A DNA stretch of 6,631 bases from Candidatus Rokuibacteriota bacterium (lineage in GTDB: Bacteria > Methylomirabilota > Methylomirabilia > Rokubacteriales > CSP1-6). Of this stretch, positions 1 to 5,164 are shown one piece after another. Where the stretch lies: NCBI GenBank assembly GCA_003221435.1, contig QHRS01000120.1, positions 1 through 6,631 of the forward strand. Direction: 5' to 3'. Position 1 is the stretch's first letter. Every line of letters begins with the position of its first letter. Position numbers and translations under genes: made by a program. The notes beneath the pieces were generated by a model. The model was not told the DNA's origin, ran no database searches, and worked only from the letters and a program-made list of their open reading frames with translations.

Positions 1-849
1 GGCCGACTCGTCGCGGGGTTCCCGGTCGGCACGTCGATGGACATGAATTTCGCGTACGGCATCAACCCAGCGACGCTGCGCGAGCGATACTTCGAGGCCC
101 ACGACCTCGTCATGCAGGCGTGGACCCGCCCCGAGGTCTTCGCGTTCAACGGCAAGTACACGCAGGTCCGCTACGTGAACATTTGGCCGCAGCCGCTCCA
201 GAAGCCGCACCCGCCGGTCTGGGTCCCGGGCGGCGGGAGCCTCGAGACGTGGGAGTGGACGGCCAGACTCGACTACGTCTATTGCTACCTGTCGTACTTC
301 GGCTACAAGCGCGGTAAGGCGACCATGGACGGGTTCTGGAACGCGATCGAGAAGCTCGGCGCGGACGACAACCCCTATCGCGCGGGCTTCCTTCAGCTCG
401 TCTGCGTGTCGGAGACCGACGAGCAGGCCGAGCGCGACTACTCCGCCCACGTGCACTACTTCTACCAGAAGTGCCTGAACGTCTGGGAAGGCTTCGCCGA
501 GGCACCCGGCTACCGCACCCTCAAGACGCTGCAGGCGGGCGTCCAGGCGCAGATCGGGGCGCAGGCGCGGAAGATCCGCCAGTCGCTCGACTGGCAGAAA
601 TACCTCGAGCAGGGCTACGTGATCGCCGGCGGTCCCGAAACGGTGCGCGAGCAGCTCCTGCACTGCATCAAGACGCTGCGGGTTGGGCACCTCATGGTGC
701 TGCTCCAGATCGGCAGCATGCCGAAGGAGCTGACGCTGAAGAACACGGAGCTGTTCGCGACGAAGGTCATGCCGCACGTCCGGGACGTCTGGCCGGGCTA
801 CACCGATCGGTGGTGGCCGGCGCGCGCCCGCGGCGGAAACGGCGCATGA
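1..849 (+). CDS. LLM-class flavin-dependent oxidoreductase, 5'-truncated by the window edge
   Basis: Partial gene: the frame is open from base 1 and is clearly coding before the first ATG (37), so that ATG is internal and about 100-130 N-terminal residues probably lie outside the window. The 282 visible residues match the C-terminal two thirds of a luciferase-like (bacterial luciferase alpha/LLM) TIM-barrel monooxygenase. The segment 'FNGKYTQVRYVNIWPQPLQKP' minus its ends is the typical stretch in which the substrate-loop region is followed by a P-Q-P-x-Q-x-P-x-P-P-x-W-V-P turn. A late G-G-P-E-T-V-R-E-Q element is the usual 'aGtPe.V.e.l' near the C-terminus. Such enzymes use FMNH2 and O2 to oxidise organic substrates; the substrate here cannot be read from sequence. 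It overlaps the next gene by ATGA, so the two are translationally coupled. A second LLM protein sits two genes downstream, and the pair may act on related substrates (inference). Confidence 0.9.
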   Translation, partial: GRLVAGFPVGTSMDMNFAYGINPATLRERYFEAHDLVMQAWTRPEVFAFNGKYTQVRYVNIWPQPLQKPHPPVWVPGGGSLETWEWTARLDYVYCYLSYFGYKRGKATMDGFWNAIEKLGADDNPYRAGFLQLVCVSETDEQAERDYSAHVHYFYQKCLNVWEGFAEAPGYRTLKTLQAGVQAQIGAQARKIRQSLDWQKYLEQGYVIAGGPETVREQLLHCIKTLRVGHLMVLLQIGSMPKELTLKNTELFATKVMPHVRDVWPGYTDRWWPARARGGNGA

Positions 850-1631
850 CGCCGGCCCAGCGCACCGTCGAGCTGCGCGGCGGCGCGCTCCGGATCCGCG
901 TGCTGACGGCCGGCGGCGGCCGGCCGCTCGTTTATTTCCATTCGTTCCATGACCGTGGCGGGTGGCCGGCGCTGCTCGATCGACTCGCGGAGCGGTACAC
1001 GGTCTACGCCCCGCTGCATCCGGGGGTTGCCGGATCCGAGGGCGTCGAGACGCTCGACGACGTGCTCGACCTGACGCTCGCGTACGACGAGCTGCTGACG
1101 GCGCTCGGGCTCGCGCAGCCGCACCTCTGCGGCCACTTCTTCGGCGGGATGGTGGCCGCCGAGCTGGCGGCGGTCTTGCCCGGGCGCGTGGGACGGCTCG
1201 CGCTGATCGCGCCGCTCGGCCTGTGGCTCGATGCGGTGCCGACGGGCGACGTCATCATCCTTCCCCGCGAAGAGCTGCGCGCCGCGCTGTGGAAGGATCC
1301 CGAGTCCGAGGCCGCGCGCCGCTGGGCGACGCTGCCGGAATCGGAGGAGGAGAACGTCGCGGCGCAGATCGAGTCGATCCAGCGGCTCTCGGCCATGGCG
1401 CGCTTCGTGTGGCCCATCCCGGACAAGGGGATCAAGAAGCGACTGCATCGAATCTCCGCGCCGACGATGCTGCTCTGGGGCGACGCGGACCGCGTCAACC
1501 CGATTGTCTACGGCGAGGAGTGGCAGCGTCGGATCAAGGGGGCTGAAGTTCGGCTGCTCGACGGCGGGCACATGGTGCTGCACGAATCCCCCGCCGCCGT
1601 CGCCGACACGATCGCCCGCTTCCTCGGCTGA
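846..1631 (+). CDS. alpha/beta-hydrolase fold protein lacking the nucleophile serine
   Basis: A 261-residue alpha/beta-hydrolase, normal length for a single-domain family member. The ATG at 846 overlaps the upstream stop (ATGA), which decides the start although the frame is open further upstream. Visible landmarks: a 'VYFHSFHDRGGW' oxyanion-loop region (residues 29-40, HS instead of the common HG), the nucleophile elbow at 96-101 reading G-H-F-F-G-G, the acid strand 'LLWGDADRVNP' with likely catalytic D215, and 'DGGHMVL' with likely catalytic H242. The usual elbow is G-H-S-F-G-G, so residue 98 (codon TTC, 1137-1139) replaces the nucleophile Ser with Phe. All else is intact, so the protein may have a non-hydrolytic role, or the base may be a read or assembly error (TCC to TTC is one change). 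It lies between two LLM monooxygenases, a context that suggests processing of an oxygenated product. The substrate is unknown. Confidence 0.9.
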   Translation: MTPAQRTVELRGGALRIRVLTAGGGRPLVYFHSFHDRGGWPALLDRLAERYTVYAPLHPGVAGSEGVETLDDVLDLTLAYDELLTALGLAQPHLCGHFFGGMVAAELAAVLPGRVGRLALIAPLGLWLDAVPTGDVIILPREELRAALWKDPESEAARRWATLPESEEENVAAQIESIQRLSAMARFVWPIPDKGIKKRLHRISAPTMLLWGDADRVNPIVYGEEWQRRIKGAEVRLLDGGHMVLHESPAAVADTIARFLG

Positions 1632-1645
1632 GGTCCGTCGCGCCC

Positions 1646-1651
1646 AGGGAG
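1646..1651 (+). promoter_or_regulatory. Shine-Dalgarno site of the second LLM gene
   Basis: AGGGAG ends 5 nt before the ATG at 1657. The frame is open far upstream inside the hydrolase gene, so this site and the end of the hydrolase at 1631 fix the true start at 1657. Confidence 0.7.
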
Positions 1652-1656
1652 CCTCG

Positions 1657-2796
1657 ATGATCACCAAGTTCTCGGTCCTCTACGTCGGGCAGATCGAGCT
1701 GGACAACATCGGCTTGAGCGGCACGCCCGCCGATGCGCGGCGCTATCCCAACGAGCGTCTGGTGGAGGCGTTCGCGACGGCGAAGGACATCGCCCAGACG
1801 ATGGACGACCTCGGCTTCTACTGCCTCTGGACGGCCGAGCACCACTTCCAGCGCGAAGGCTACGAGGTCTTTCCGAACCTGATCCTTCTGTCGACGTGGC
1901 TCGCCACGCAGACCCGGCGGCTCAAGTTCGGGTGCGCGTTCAACATCCTCCCCATGTGGCATCCCCTCCGCCTGGCCGAGGATTACGCGGTCGCGGACAT
2001 CGTGACCGACGGGCGCGTCATCCTCGGCGTCGGCCGCGGCTACCATACACGGGAGGTCGAGACCTTCGGGGCGCCGATGCTCGACAACGCGGCCAACAAG
2101 GAGCTGTTCGAGGAGCAGATGGAAGTGCTGATGAAGGCGCTCAACGAGGAGGCCTTCAGCCATCACGGCAAGCACTACGACATCCCGCCGCCGGTCCAGT
2201 ACCGGGGGTACGAGTTGACCGAGATCACGCTCGTGCCGCGGCCGATTCACCGCCCGATCGAGATCTGGCAGCCGATCGCCAGCGGCAAGACCCTCGATTA
2301 CATCGCCACGCGCGGGATCAAGGGCATGGTAACGCTGAATGGCGAGATGATCTTCGACCAGGTGGCGCGCGCGTACCGCGACGCCGCCGCGCGAGCCGGC
2401 CGCCCGCTCCAGCTCGGGCAGGACCTCTGCTGGGGCGTCGGCGTGTATCTCGCGCCGACCCAGGAGGAAGCGATGCGCAGGCTCGAGCCGGCGCACGACG
2501 AGCGTTACAAGTGGTTCGCGCCGTTCGGGTTCGTCCGCTACGCCGACGAGCACGGGCGCCCCTGGGGGACGCCGGGCGCCCCGGCCCGCATCCCGACCCT
2601 CCGCGATGGCGTCGAGCAAAAGGCCTGGCTCTGCGGGCCCCCGTCGATCGTCATCGACGAGATCACGCGCTTCGAGGCCCGGTATCCGGGGCTCGATCAG
2701 ATGATGCTCCACTGGGCCGAGGGGATCCCGCCGGCGGAGTTCAAGGAGCAGCTCCGCTGGTTCGCCAAGGACGTGATGCCCGCCTTCCGGCGCTGA
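1657..2796 (+). CDS. LLM-class flavin-dependent oxidoreductase
   Basis: Complete 379-residue luciferase-like monooxygenase. Recognisable family elements, in order: strand 1 'KFSVLYVGQIE' (4-14); 'DDLGFYCLWTAEHHF' (50-64), the W-x-x-E-H-H-F signature of the LLM family; 'LKFGCAFNILP' (89-99); 'HPLRLAEDYAVADIVTDGR' (102-120) running into 'GVGRGYHTREVETFG' (124-138), the flavin-phosphate and active-site region; then 'PRPIHRPIEIWQP' (195-206), equivalent to the P-P-x-W-x-P turn. The length is typical. By family it would be an FMNH2-dependent monooxygenase supplied by a separate flavin reductase; none is visible here. It follows the hydrolase by 25 nt with its own Shine-Dalgarno, so it is the last gene of the same operon. 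It is clearly related to, but not a copy of, the truncated LLM gene at the start. Substrate unknown. Confidence 0.93.
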   Translation: MITKFSVLYVGQIELDNIGLSGTPADARRYPNERLVEAFATAKDIAQTMDDLGFYCLWTAEHHFQREGYEVFPNLILLSTWLATQTRRLKFGCAFNILPMWHPLRLAEDYAVADIVTDGRVILGVGRGYHTREVETFGAPMLDNAANKELFEEQMEVLMKALNEEAFSHHGKHYDIPPPVQYRGYELTEITLVPRPIHRPIEIWQPIASGKTLDYIATRGIKGMVTLNGEMIFDQVARAYRDAAARAGRPLQLGQDLCWGVGVYLAPTQEEAMRRLEPAHDERYKWFAPFGFVRYADEHGRPWGTPGAPARIPTLRDGVEQKAWLCGPPSIVIDEITRFEARYPGLDQMMLHWAEGIPPAEFKEQLRWFAKDVMPAFRR

Positions 2797-2892
2797 GGCG
2801 TTCCGGACTGTATACACCCACCCGGTAGTCTTTCTCTCGGCGGAGCAGCCCCACCCGTTGTATTTTTTGTTTCTCTTGCCTCGGGGCCGGGT

Positions 2893-2898
2893 GATAAT
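2893..2898 (+). promoter_or_regulatory. putative -10 box of the SWIB-like gene
   Basis: GATAAT matches five of six bases of TATAAT in an otherwise GC-rich stretch. No -35 at ideal spacing is seen: TTGTTT (2867-2872) is 20 nt upstream and TTGCCT (2876-2881) only 11. If used, transcription would begin near 2905, giving a leader of about 55 nt before the ATG at 2962, unlike the near-leaderless genes elsewhere in the window. Confidence 0.4.
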
Positions 2899-2949
2899 AC
2901 CCGTGGCAGTCCCATGGGGGCGCCGCGCGGCGACTCACTCACAACAGAC

Positions 2950-2956
2950 GGAGGAG
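2950..2956 (+). promoter_or_regulatory. strong Shine-Dalgarno site of the SWIB-like gene
   Basis: GGAGGAG, a near-perfect anti-SD match, ends 5 nt before the ATG at 2962. It decides between that start and an in-frame ATG at 2914 that has no such site. Confidence 0.8.
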
Positions 2957-2961
2957 ACGGA

Positions 2962-3123
2962 ATGGCGAAGGGCAAGCGGTTGGCGTTCGGGGGCTATTCG
3001 ATCAGCTTCAAGGGCTGCAGCGACTCGATGTCGTCCGTGTTCGGCGAGAAACCGATCGGCCCGTCGGAGATGACGAAGAAGCTCTGGGTCTACGTCAAGC
3101 GGAAGAAGCTCGCAGGCAAGTAG
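2962..3123 (+). CDS. small SWIB/MDM2-like protein (N-terminal half-domain only)
   Basis: A 53-residue basic protein. Residues 24-50, 'SSVFGEKPIGPSEMTKKLW' followed by V-Y-V-K-R-K-K-L, match the first half of a bacterial SWIB domain: the usual pattern is L-a-x-V-x-G-x-k-x-L-x-r-x-E-x-x-k-k-L-W-x-Y-I-k-k-n-x-L. A full SWIB domain is about 75 residues and continues with a second half (d-x-L-x-x-v-f-G ... m-x-x-l-x-x-x-H-L), which is absent. The short N-terminus is basic (MAKGKR). The stop is real rather than a frameshift: a strong terminator starts 21 nt later and no second-half sequence is visible in any frame. SWIB proteins in eukaryotes belong to chromatin-remodelling complexes; small bacterial ones are often presumed to bind DNA or nucleoid proteins, which I cannot show here. 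It appears to be a monocistronic unit with strong translation and termination signals, which suggests abundant expression (inference). Confidence 0.8.
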   Translation: MAKGKRLAFGGYSISFKGCSDSMSSVFGEKPIGPSEMTKKLWVYVKRKKLAGK

Positions 3124-3144
3124 CGCGGCGCACCACCGGATCCC

Positions 3145-3175
3145 GGCGGCTCGCGTTCAGCGAGCCGCCTTTTTT
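3145..3175 (+). terminator. intrinsic terminator after the SWIB-like gene
   Basis: Perfect 10-bp stem GGCGGCTCGC (3145-3154) / GCGAGCCGCC (3160-3169), loop GTTCA, followed by six T (3170-3175). It starts 21 nt after the stop codon. The stem occupies the place where the -35 of the next promoter would lie, so the units are packed with no spare sequence. Confidence 0.93.
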
Positions 3176-3179
3176 CTCG

Positions 3180-3185
3180 TATACT
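3180..3185 (+). promoter_or_regulatory. putative -10 box of the selenoprotein gene (leaderless)
   Basis: TATACT (five of six to TATAAT) ends 9 nt before the ATG at 3195, so transcription would begin about 2-3 nt before the start codon. There is no Shine-Dalgarno in the 9-nt gap. The -35 region (around 3156-3161, TTCAGC) is poor and falls inside the upstream terminator stem. Confidence 0.5.
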
Positions 3186-3194
3186 GTCCCCGCC

Positions 3195-3560
3195 ATGCGC
3201 CCCCGGATGTATAACCGCGACGGCTGACCCACCTGCGAGGAGGCGAGAGAGTTTCTCTCGCAGCACGGCGTGGTCTGCGACAGCGTCTCCGTGGACCGGT
3301 CGCCCGTGCCCCGGGCGGAGGCGCTCGAACTGGCGTCGCGGGCCCGCCGGCTCATCGTGAAGGTGGGCAAGGACACGCTGCGCTTCGAGGCGGGGCGCAA
3401 TCGGATCTCGCGCGAAGAGGCGGACAGGTATCTCGTCCACGAGGACGGGTTCCTGCGGGTGCCGGTGCTCGTGATGGGCGATCTCCTCGTCCGCGGCTTC
3501 ACGCGGGAGATCTATCGCGAGGCGCTCGACGCGCCGACCGGGAGAGGAGCGGCGGGATGA
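3195..3560 (+). CDS. candidate selenoprotein: thioredoxin-fold ArsC/Spx/glutaredoxin-like, UxxC
   Basis: Read through the in-frame TGA at 3225-3227 as selenocysteine, the gene encodes 121 residues beginning M-R-P-R-M-Y-N-R-D-G-U-P-T-C-E-E-A-R-E-F and then L-S-Q-H-G-V. This is the classic start of a thioredoxin-fold redox protein ('Y-x-R-x-G-C-P-x-C-x-x-A-x-x-F-L-x-x-x-G'), with Sec11 exactly at the first Cys of CxxC and resolving Cys14. The C-terminal part has the cis-proline strand 'LRVPVLVMGDLLVRGF' (87-102) and helix 'TREIYREAL' (103-111). The roughly 50 residues between the first helix and the cis-Pro strand, including 'ISREEADRYLVHEDGFL', resemble the ArsC/Spx layout more than a minimal glutaredoxin. 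The likely role is thiol/selenol redox exchange in the cytoplasm; the partner is unknown. The SECIS-like hairpin just after the TGA supports recoding. The next gene, a cupin, overlaps by ATGA. ATG 3207 is an alternative start, also before the Sec codon. Alternatives are a TGC-to-TGA error or a true nonsense mutation; a conventional caller would start at GTG 3270 and lose the active site. Confidence 0.82.
3233..3263 (+). promoter_or_regulatory. candidate bacterial SECIS element
   Basis: A perfect 8-bp stem GCGAGAGA (3243-3250) / TCTCTCGC (3254-3261) closes a GTT loop (3251-3253), with G as the first loop base. The apical loop begins 23 nt after the TGA, inside the 16-37 nt range used for bacterial SECIS prediction, which also requires G at loop position 1 or 2. 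An alternative 7-bp pairing CTGCGAG (3233-3239) / CTCGCAG (3257-3263) uses the same 3' arm and competes with it. Outer pairing of GACC (3226-3229) with GGTC (3272-3275) could bring the TGA into the base of the structure. In bacteria SelB binds this hairpin to deliver Sec-tRNA. Confidence 0.68.
3545..3549 (+). promoter_or_regulatory. Shine-Dalgarno site of the cupin gene
   Basis: AGGAG ends 7 nt before the ATG at 3557 and lies inside the end of the selenoprotein gene. It would allow the cupin to be translated from the same mRNA even when ribosomes stop at the Sec TGA. Confidence 0.65.
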
Positions 3561-3898
3561 TCATCAGGGAGACCGAGCGATCGACGTACCTGGACGTGTC
3601 CAAGATCGAGTGGGAGCCGACGAAGTACCCCGGCGTCTCGGTCAAGATGCTCTACCGCGATGCGTCCGGGAAACGTACAACGCTGACGCGGATGGCGCCG
3701 GGTGCGCGGCTGCCCGATCATCGCCACACCGGCGTCGAGCAGAGCTTCGTGCTCGAGGGCACGCTCGTGGACGACGACGGCGCGTGTACGGCGGGGAACT
3801 TCGTCCATCGGCGCCAGGGCTCCGTCCACAGCGCCTGGTCGCCCGACGGCTGCATCGTGCTCGGGATCTTCGACGCGCCGAATCAGTTCCTCGAGTAG
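3557..3898 (+). CDS. ChrR-like cupin-domain protein
   Basis: A 113-residue single cupin. The first cupin motif reads 'PGARLPDHRHTGVEQSFVLEG' minus one residue (49-68), with H55, H57 and E61 as the usual metal ligands, and H91 in 'QGSVHSAW' (87-94) as the fourth. This is the H-x-H-x3-E ... H pattern of the ChrR-type (Cupin_7) branch. It binds a divalent metal in known relatives and serves either as an enzyme or as the sensory half of anti-sigma factors such as ChrR. No anti-sigma (zinc-binding helical) domain is present, so a regulator role is not supported. The ATG overlaps the stop of the selenoprotein gene and has its own AGGAG, so the two are one operon. Coupling to a selenol-based reductase suggests redox or oxidant handling (inference). 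Confidence 0.88.
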   Translation: MIIRETERSTYLDVSKIEWEPTKYPGVSVKMLYRDASGKRTTLTRMAPGARLPDHRHTGVEQSFVLEGTLVDDDGACTAGNFVHRRQGSVHSAWSPDGCIVLGIFDAPNQFLE

Positions 3899-3936
3899 GC
3901 CCCGGCGGATGCCGGCCGTCAGGACCTCCCGGGCGA
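3899..3936. other. convergent intergenic gap with a weak hairpin
   Basis: These 38 nt separate the cupin stop from the stop of the opposite-strand carboxypeptidase gene. CCGGC-GGAT-GCCGG (about 3902-3915) can form a 5-bp hairpin but lacks a T-tract on either strand, so termination here is uncertain. Confidence 0.3.
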
Positions 3937-4836
3937 TCAGCCGCGTCTGCCGTGGAAGGAGCGAACGGGCTTCCGGACGGGAACCTGGCGCGACTCGTCC
4001 GGCTCCGGTGCGAGCCCGGCTTCGACGAAGCCGTATTGCAGGATCTTTCTGGCGTCCAGGAAGGATCGGCCGCGGCTTCGCGCGCCCAGGACGACCATGA
4101 GGAACTGTTGGCCGCTGCGCCACGCCGCCACCGCGAGGTTGTATCCCCCTTCCTGGGTATAGCCGGTCTTCAGCGCTTGAACTCCACCGGGGTCGTTGAA
4201 CAGCGGAATGCTCCTCGCGTAGACCCGCCCGCGGTAGATGAACGTCTGCCCGCCGAGGATCGTCCGGGACGCGGGGTAGTCGCGCAGGAGGCGGGAGATC
4301 AGCTCGGCCATGTCCTTCGCGGTGCTGCGTTGGGCCGGATCCGGCAGCCCGTGCGGGTTGGTGAACCGGGTCTGGGTGAGCTCGAGCTCGTGAGCCTTCA
4401 GGTTCATGCGCGAGACGAACGCCTCTTCGTTGCCATTGCTGAGATGCTCGGCCACGGCCGTCGCCGCATCGTTGGCCGAGGCGACCCCGACGCCCTCGAG
4501 CAGGACCCTGAAGGCTACCTGCTCGCCCGTGCGGAGCCCCATGCGGTACCGCGGCGTCAGCATCGCGTGCCGGCTGACCCTGACGGGTTCGTCCCACTGC
4601 ACCAAACCGAGCGCGATGTCCTCCAGCGCCAGGTAGAGCGTCATCATCTTCACGAGGCTCGCGGGCGCGTGCGCCTCGTCGGGATTCTTCGCGTAGATCA
4701 CCTTGCCATCGGGGTCGAGGAGCAGGACGGATTCGGCGCTGAGCGACGGCGGACGGCCGTTCAGCGCGGACGATCGGGCGGGGATCAAGACGGCGAGGCC
4801 GAGTGCGGCCAGTGCGAGTAGGCGGGCCCGATCCAC
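3937..4836 (-). CDS. D-alanyl-D-alanine carboxypeptidase, peptidase S11 (PBP5/6-like, short form)
   Basis: A 299-residue exported serine peptidase that trims the terminal D-Ala from peptidoglycan stem peptides in the periplasm. An N-terminal signal peptide is visible (M-D-R-A-R then a Leu/Ala-rich core to about residue 24, 'SSA' before L25). All three penicillin-binding motifs are present: S60-L-V-K63 in 'APASLVKMMT', S120-A-N122 in 'VASANDAATAVAE', and K223-T-G225 in 'ALKTGYT'. The catalytic domain ends near residue 270 and is followed only by a short basic tail (R-K-P-V-R-S-F-H-G-R-R-G). The C-terminal beta domain and amphipathic anchor of E. coli PBP5/6 (about 400 residues) are missing, so the protein is probably not membrane-tethered in that way. 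The start codon is GTG, chosen because the signal peptide begins there. It follows the HU gene by 16 nt and may be co-transcribed, but a promoter-like sequence also sits just upstream. Confidence 0.93.
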   Translation of the reverse strand: MDRARLLALAALGLAVLIPARSSALNGRPPSLSAESVLLLDPDGKVIYAKNPDEAHAPASLVKMMTLYLALEDIALGLVQWDEPVRVSRHAMLTPRYRMGLRTGEQVAFRVLLEGVGVASANDAATAVAEHLSNGNEEAFVSRMNLKAHELELTQTRFTNPHGLPDPAQRSTAKDMAELISRLLRDYPASRTILGGQTFIYRGRVYARSIPLFNDPGGVQALKTGYTQEGGYNLAVAAWRSGQQFLMVVLGARSRGRSFLDARKILQYGFVEAGLAPEPDESRQVPVRKPVRSFHGRRG

Positions 4837-4842
4837 TTCAGT

Positions 4843-4873
4843 ATTGTATCAGTTAGCGAACTGCCTGCTTCAA
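4843..4873 (-). promoter_or_regulatory. putative promoter of the DD-carboxypeptidase gene
   Basis: On the - strand TTGAAG (4868-4873) and TACAAT (4843-4848, five of six to consensus) are separated by 19 nt. The -10 ends 6 nt before the GTG at 4836, so a transcript would start at or next to the start codon. The -35 lies within the 3' end of the HU gene. The spacing is longer than ideal, so read-through from HU is an alternative. Confidence 0.42.
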
Positions 4874-5122
4874 CTCCTTCGACGGCTTGAATCTCGGGAC
4901 GCGACCGCCGATGGCGACGGGCCGGCCAGTGCGGGGATTGCGGGCCGCCCGTGGCTTCAGGCGTCCCACGGAAAACGTGCCGAAGCCGACGAGCGTCACG
5001 GGCTCCCCGCGCTTGAGCGAAGCCCGGATCGTCGCGAGCATCGCGCGTAGCGCGCGATCGGTGACCGTCTTGGGCCATCCGGAAGCATCAGCCATCCGGA
5101 CGATCAAATCGGCCTTGGTCAT
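4853..5122 (-). CDS. HU/IHF-family DNA-binding protein
   Basis: An 89-residue nucleoid-associated protein of standard HU length. It starts 'MTKADLIVRMADASG' as usual and carries the family signature 'GFGTFSVGRLKPRAARNPRTG' minus one residue (46-65), with the intercalating arm proline at P63 in R-N-P-R-T-G. It ends with 'RFKPSKELKQAVR', the typical F-x-P-s-k-x-L-k end. It binds and bends DNA as a dimer. Nothing is missing. It is divergent from the secreted-protein gene, with only 42 nt between the two starts, and lies 16 nt upstream of the DD-carboxypeptidase gene on the same strand. Whether it is HU or an IHF subunit cannot be told from one copy. Confidence 0.96.
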   Translation of the reverse strand: MTKADLIVRMADASGWPKTVTDRALRAMLATIRASLKRGEPVTLVGFGTFSVGRLKPRAARNPRTGRPVAIGGRVPRFKPSKELKQAVR

Positions 5123-5131
5123 GAGACCCGA

Positions 5132-5160
5132 ATGCTAGCAGACGTGTGCTATCCTCGCAA
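5132..5160 (-). promoter_or_regulatory. putative promoter of the HU gene (leaderless)
   Basis: Read on the - strand, TTGCGA (5155-5160) and TAGCAT (5132-5137) are separated by exactly 17 nt. The -10 ends 9 nt before the HU ATG, and the gap has no Shine-Dalgarno. It overlaps the opposite-strand promoter at 5147-5155, so the two probably interfere. Confidence 0.5.
5147..5155 (+). promoter_or_regulatory. putative extended -10 promoter of the secreted-protein gene (leaderless)
   Basis: TG-C-TATCCT is an extended -10 element whose hexamer (5150-5155) ends 9 nt before the ATG at 5165. No -35 is visible and the gap (CGCAAGACT) has no Shine-Dalgarno. Confidence 0.5.
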
Positions 5161-5164
5161 GACT

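Larger units (their letters stand above)
2797..2961 (+). other. intergenic region before the SWIB-like gene
   Basis: This is a 165-nt non-coding gap, locally much richer in T than its surroundings (2861-2875). At its left edge 2787-2806, spanning the LLM stop codon, a weak hairpin is possible (CCGG-CGC / GCG-tt-CCGG, loop TGAG). It has no T-tract, so I do not call it a terminator. TGTATACA at 2809-2816 is a perfect 8-bp palindrome of unknown meaning. The right half carries the presumed promoter and leader of the next gene. Confidence 0.6.

Noticed and set aside
1534..2817. 427-codon open frame on the - strand
   Set aside because: It is antisense to the complete LLM gene. The product is compositionally biased with no family signature.
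2914..2961. N-terminal extension of the SWIB-like protein from ATG 2914
   Set aside because: No ribosome site precedes it, and the extension covers the GGAGGAG site that serves ATG 2962.
2797..2961. CRISPR, tRNA or riboswitch in the largest intergenic gap
   Set aside because: No repeats, cloverleaf or known aptamer pattern could be seen. Only promoter-like sequence and an 8-bp palindrome are present.
3270..3560. GTG-initiated 96-residue protein as the real start of the redox gene
   Set aside because: It would discard the P-T-C-E-E-A-R-E-F-L active-site helix, which is clearly coding, and there is no good ribosome site. Read-through from ATG 3195 explains the sequence better.
3610..4821. 403-codon open frame on the + strand
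   Set aside because: It lies antisense over the DD-carboxypeptidase, whose S-x-x-K, S-x-N and K-T-G motifs prove the - strand. The + product is Arg/Ala-rich and low in complexity, as expected for a GC-rich shadow frame.
5132..5164. Start of the secreted protein at ATG 5132
   Set aside because: It would put a charged 11-residue extension before the signal peptide and place the start inside the promoter region. ATG 5165 fits both the signal peptide and the -10 box.
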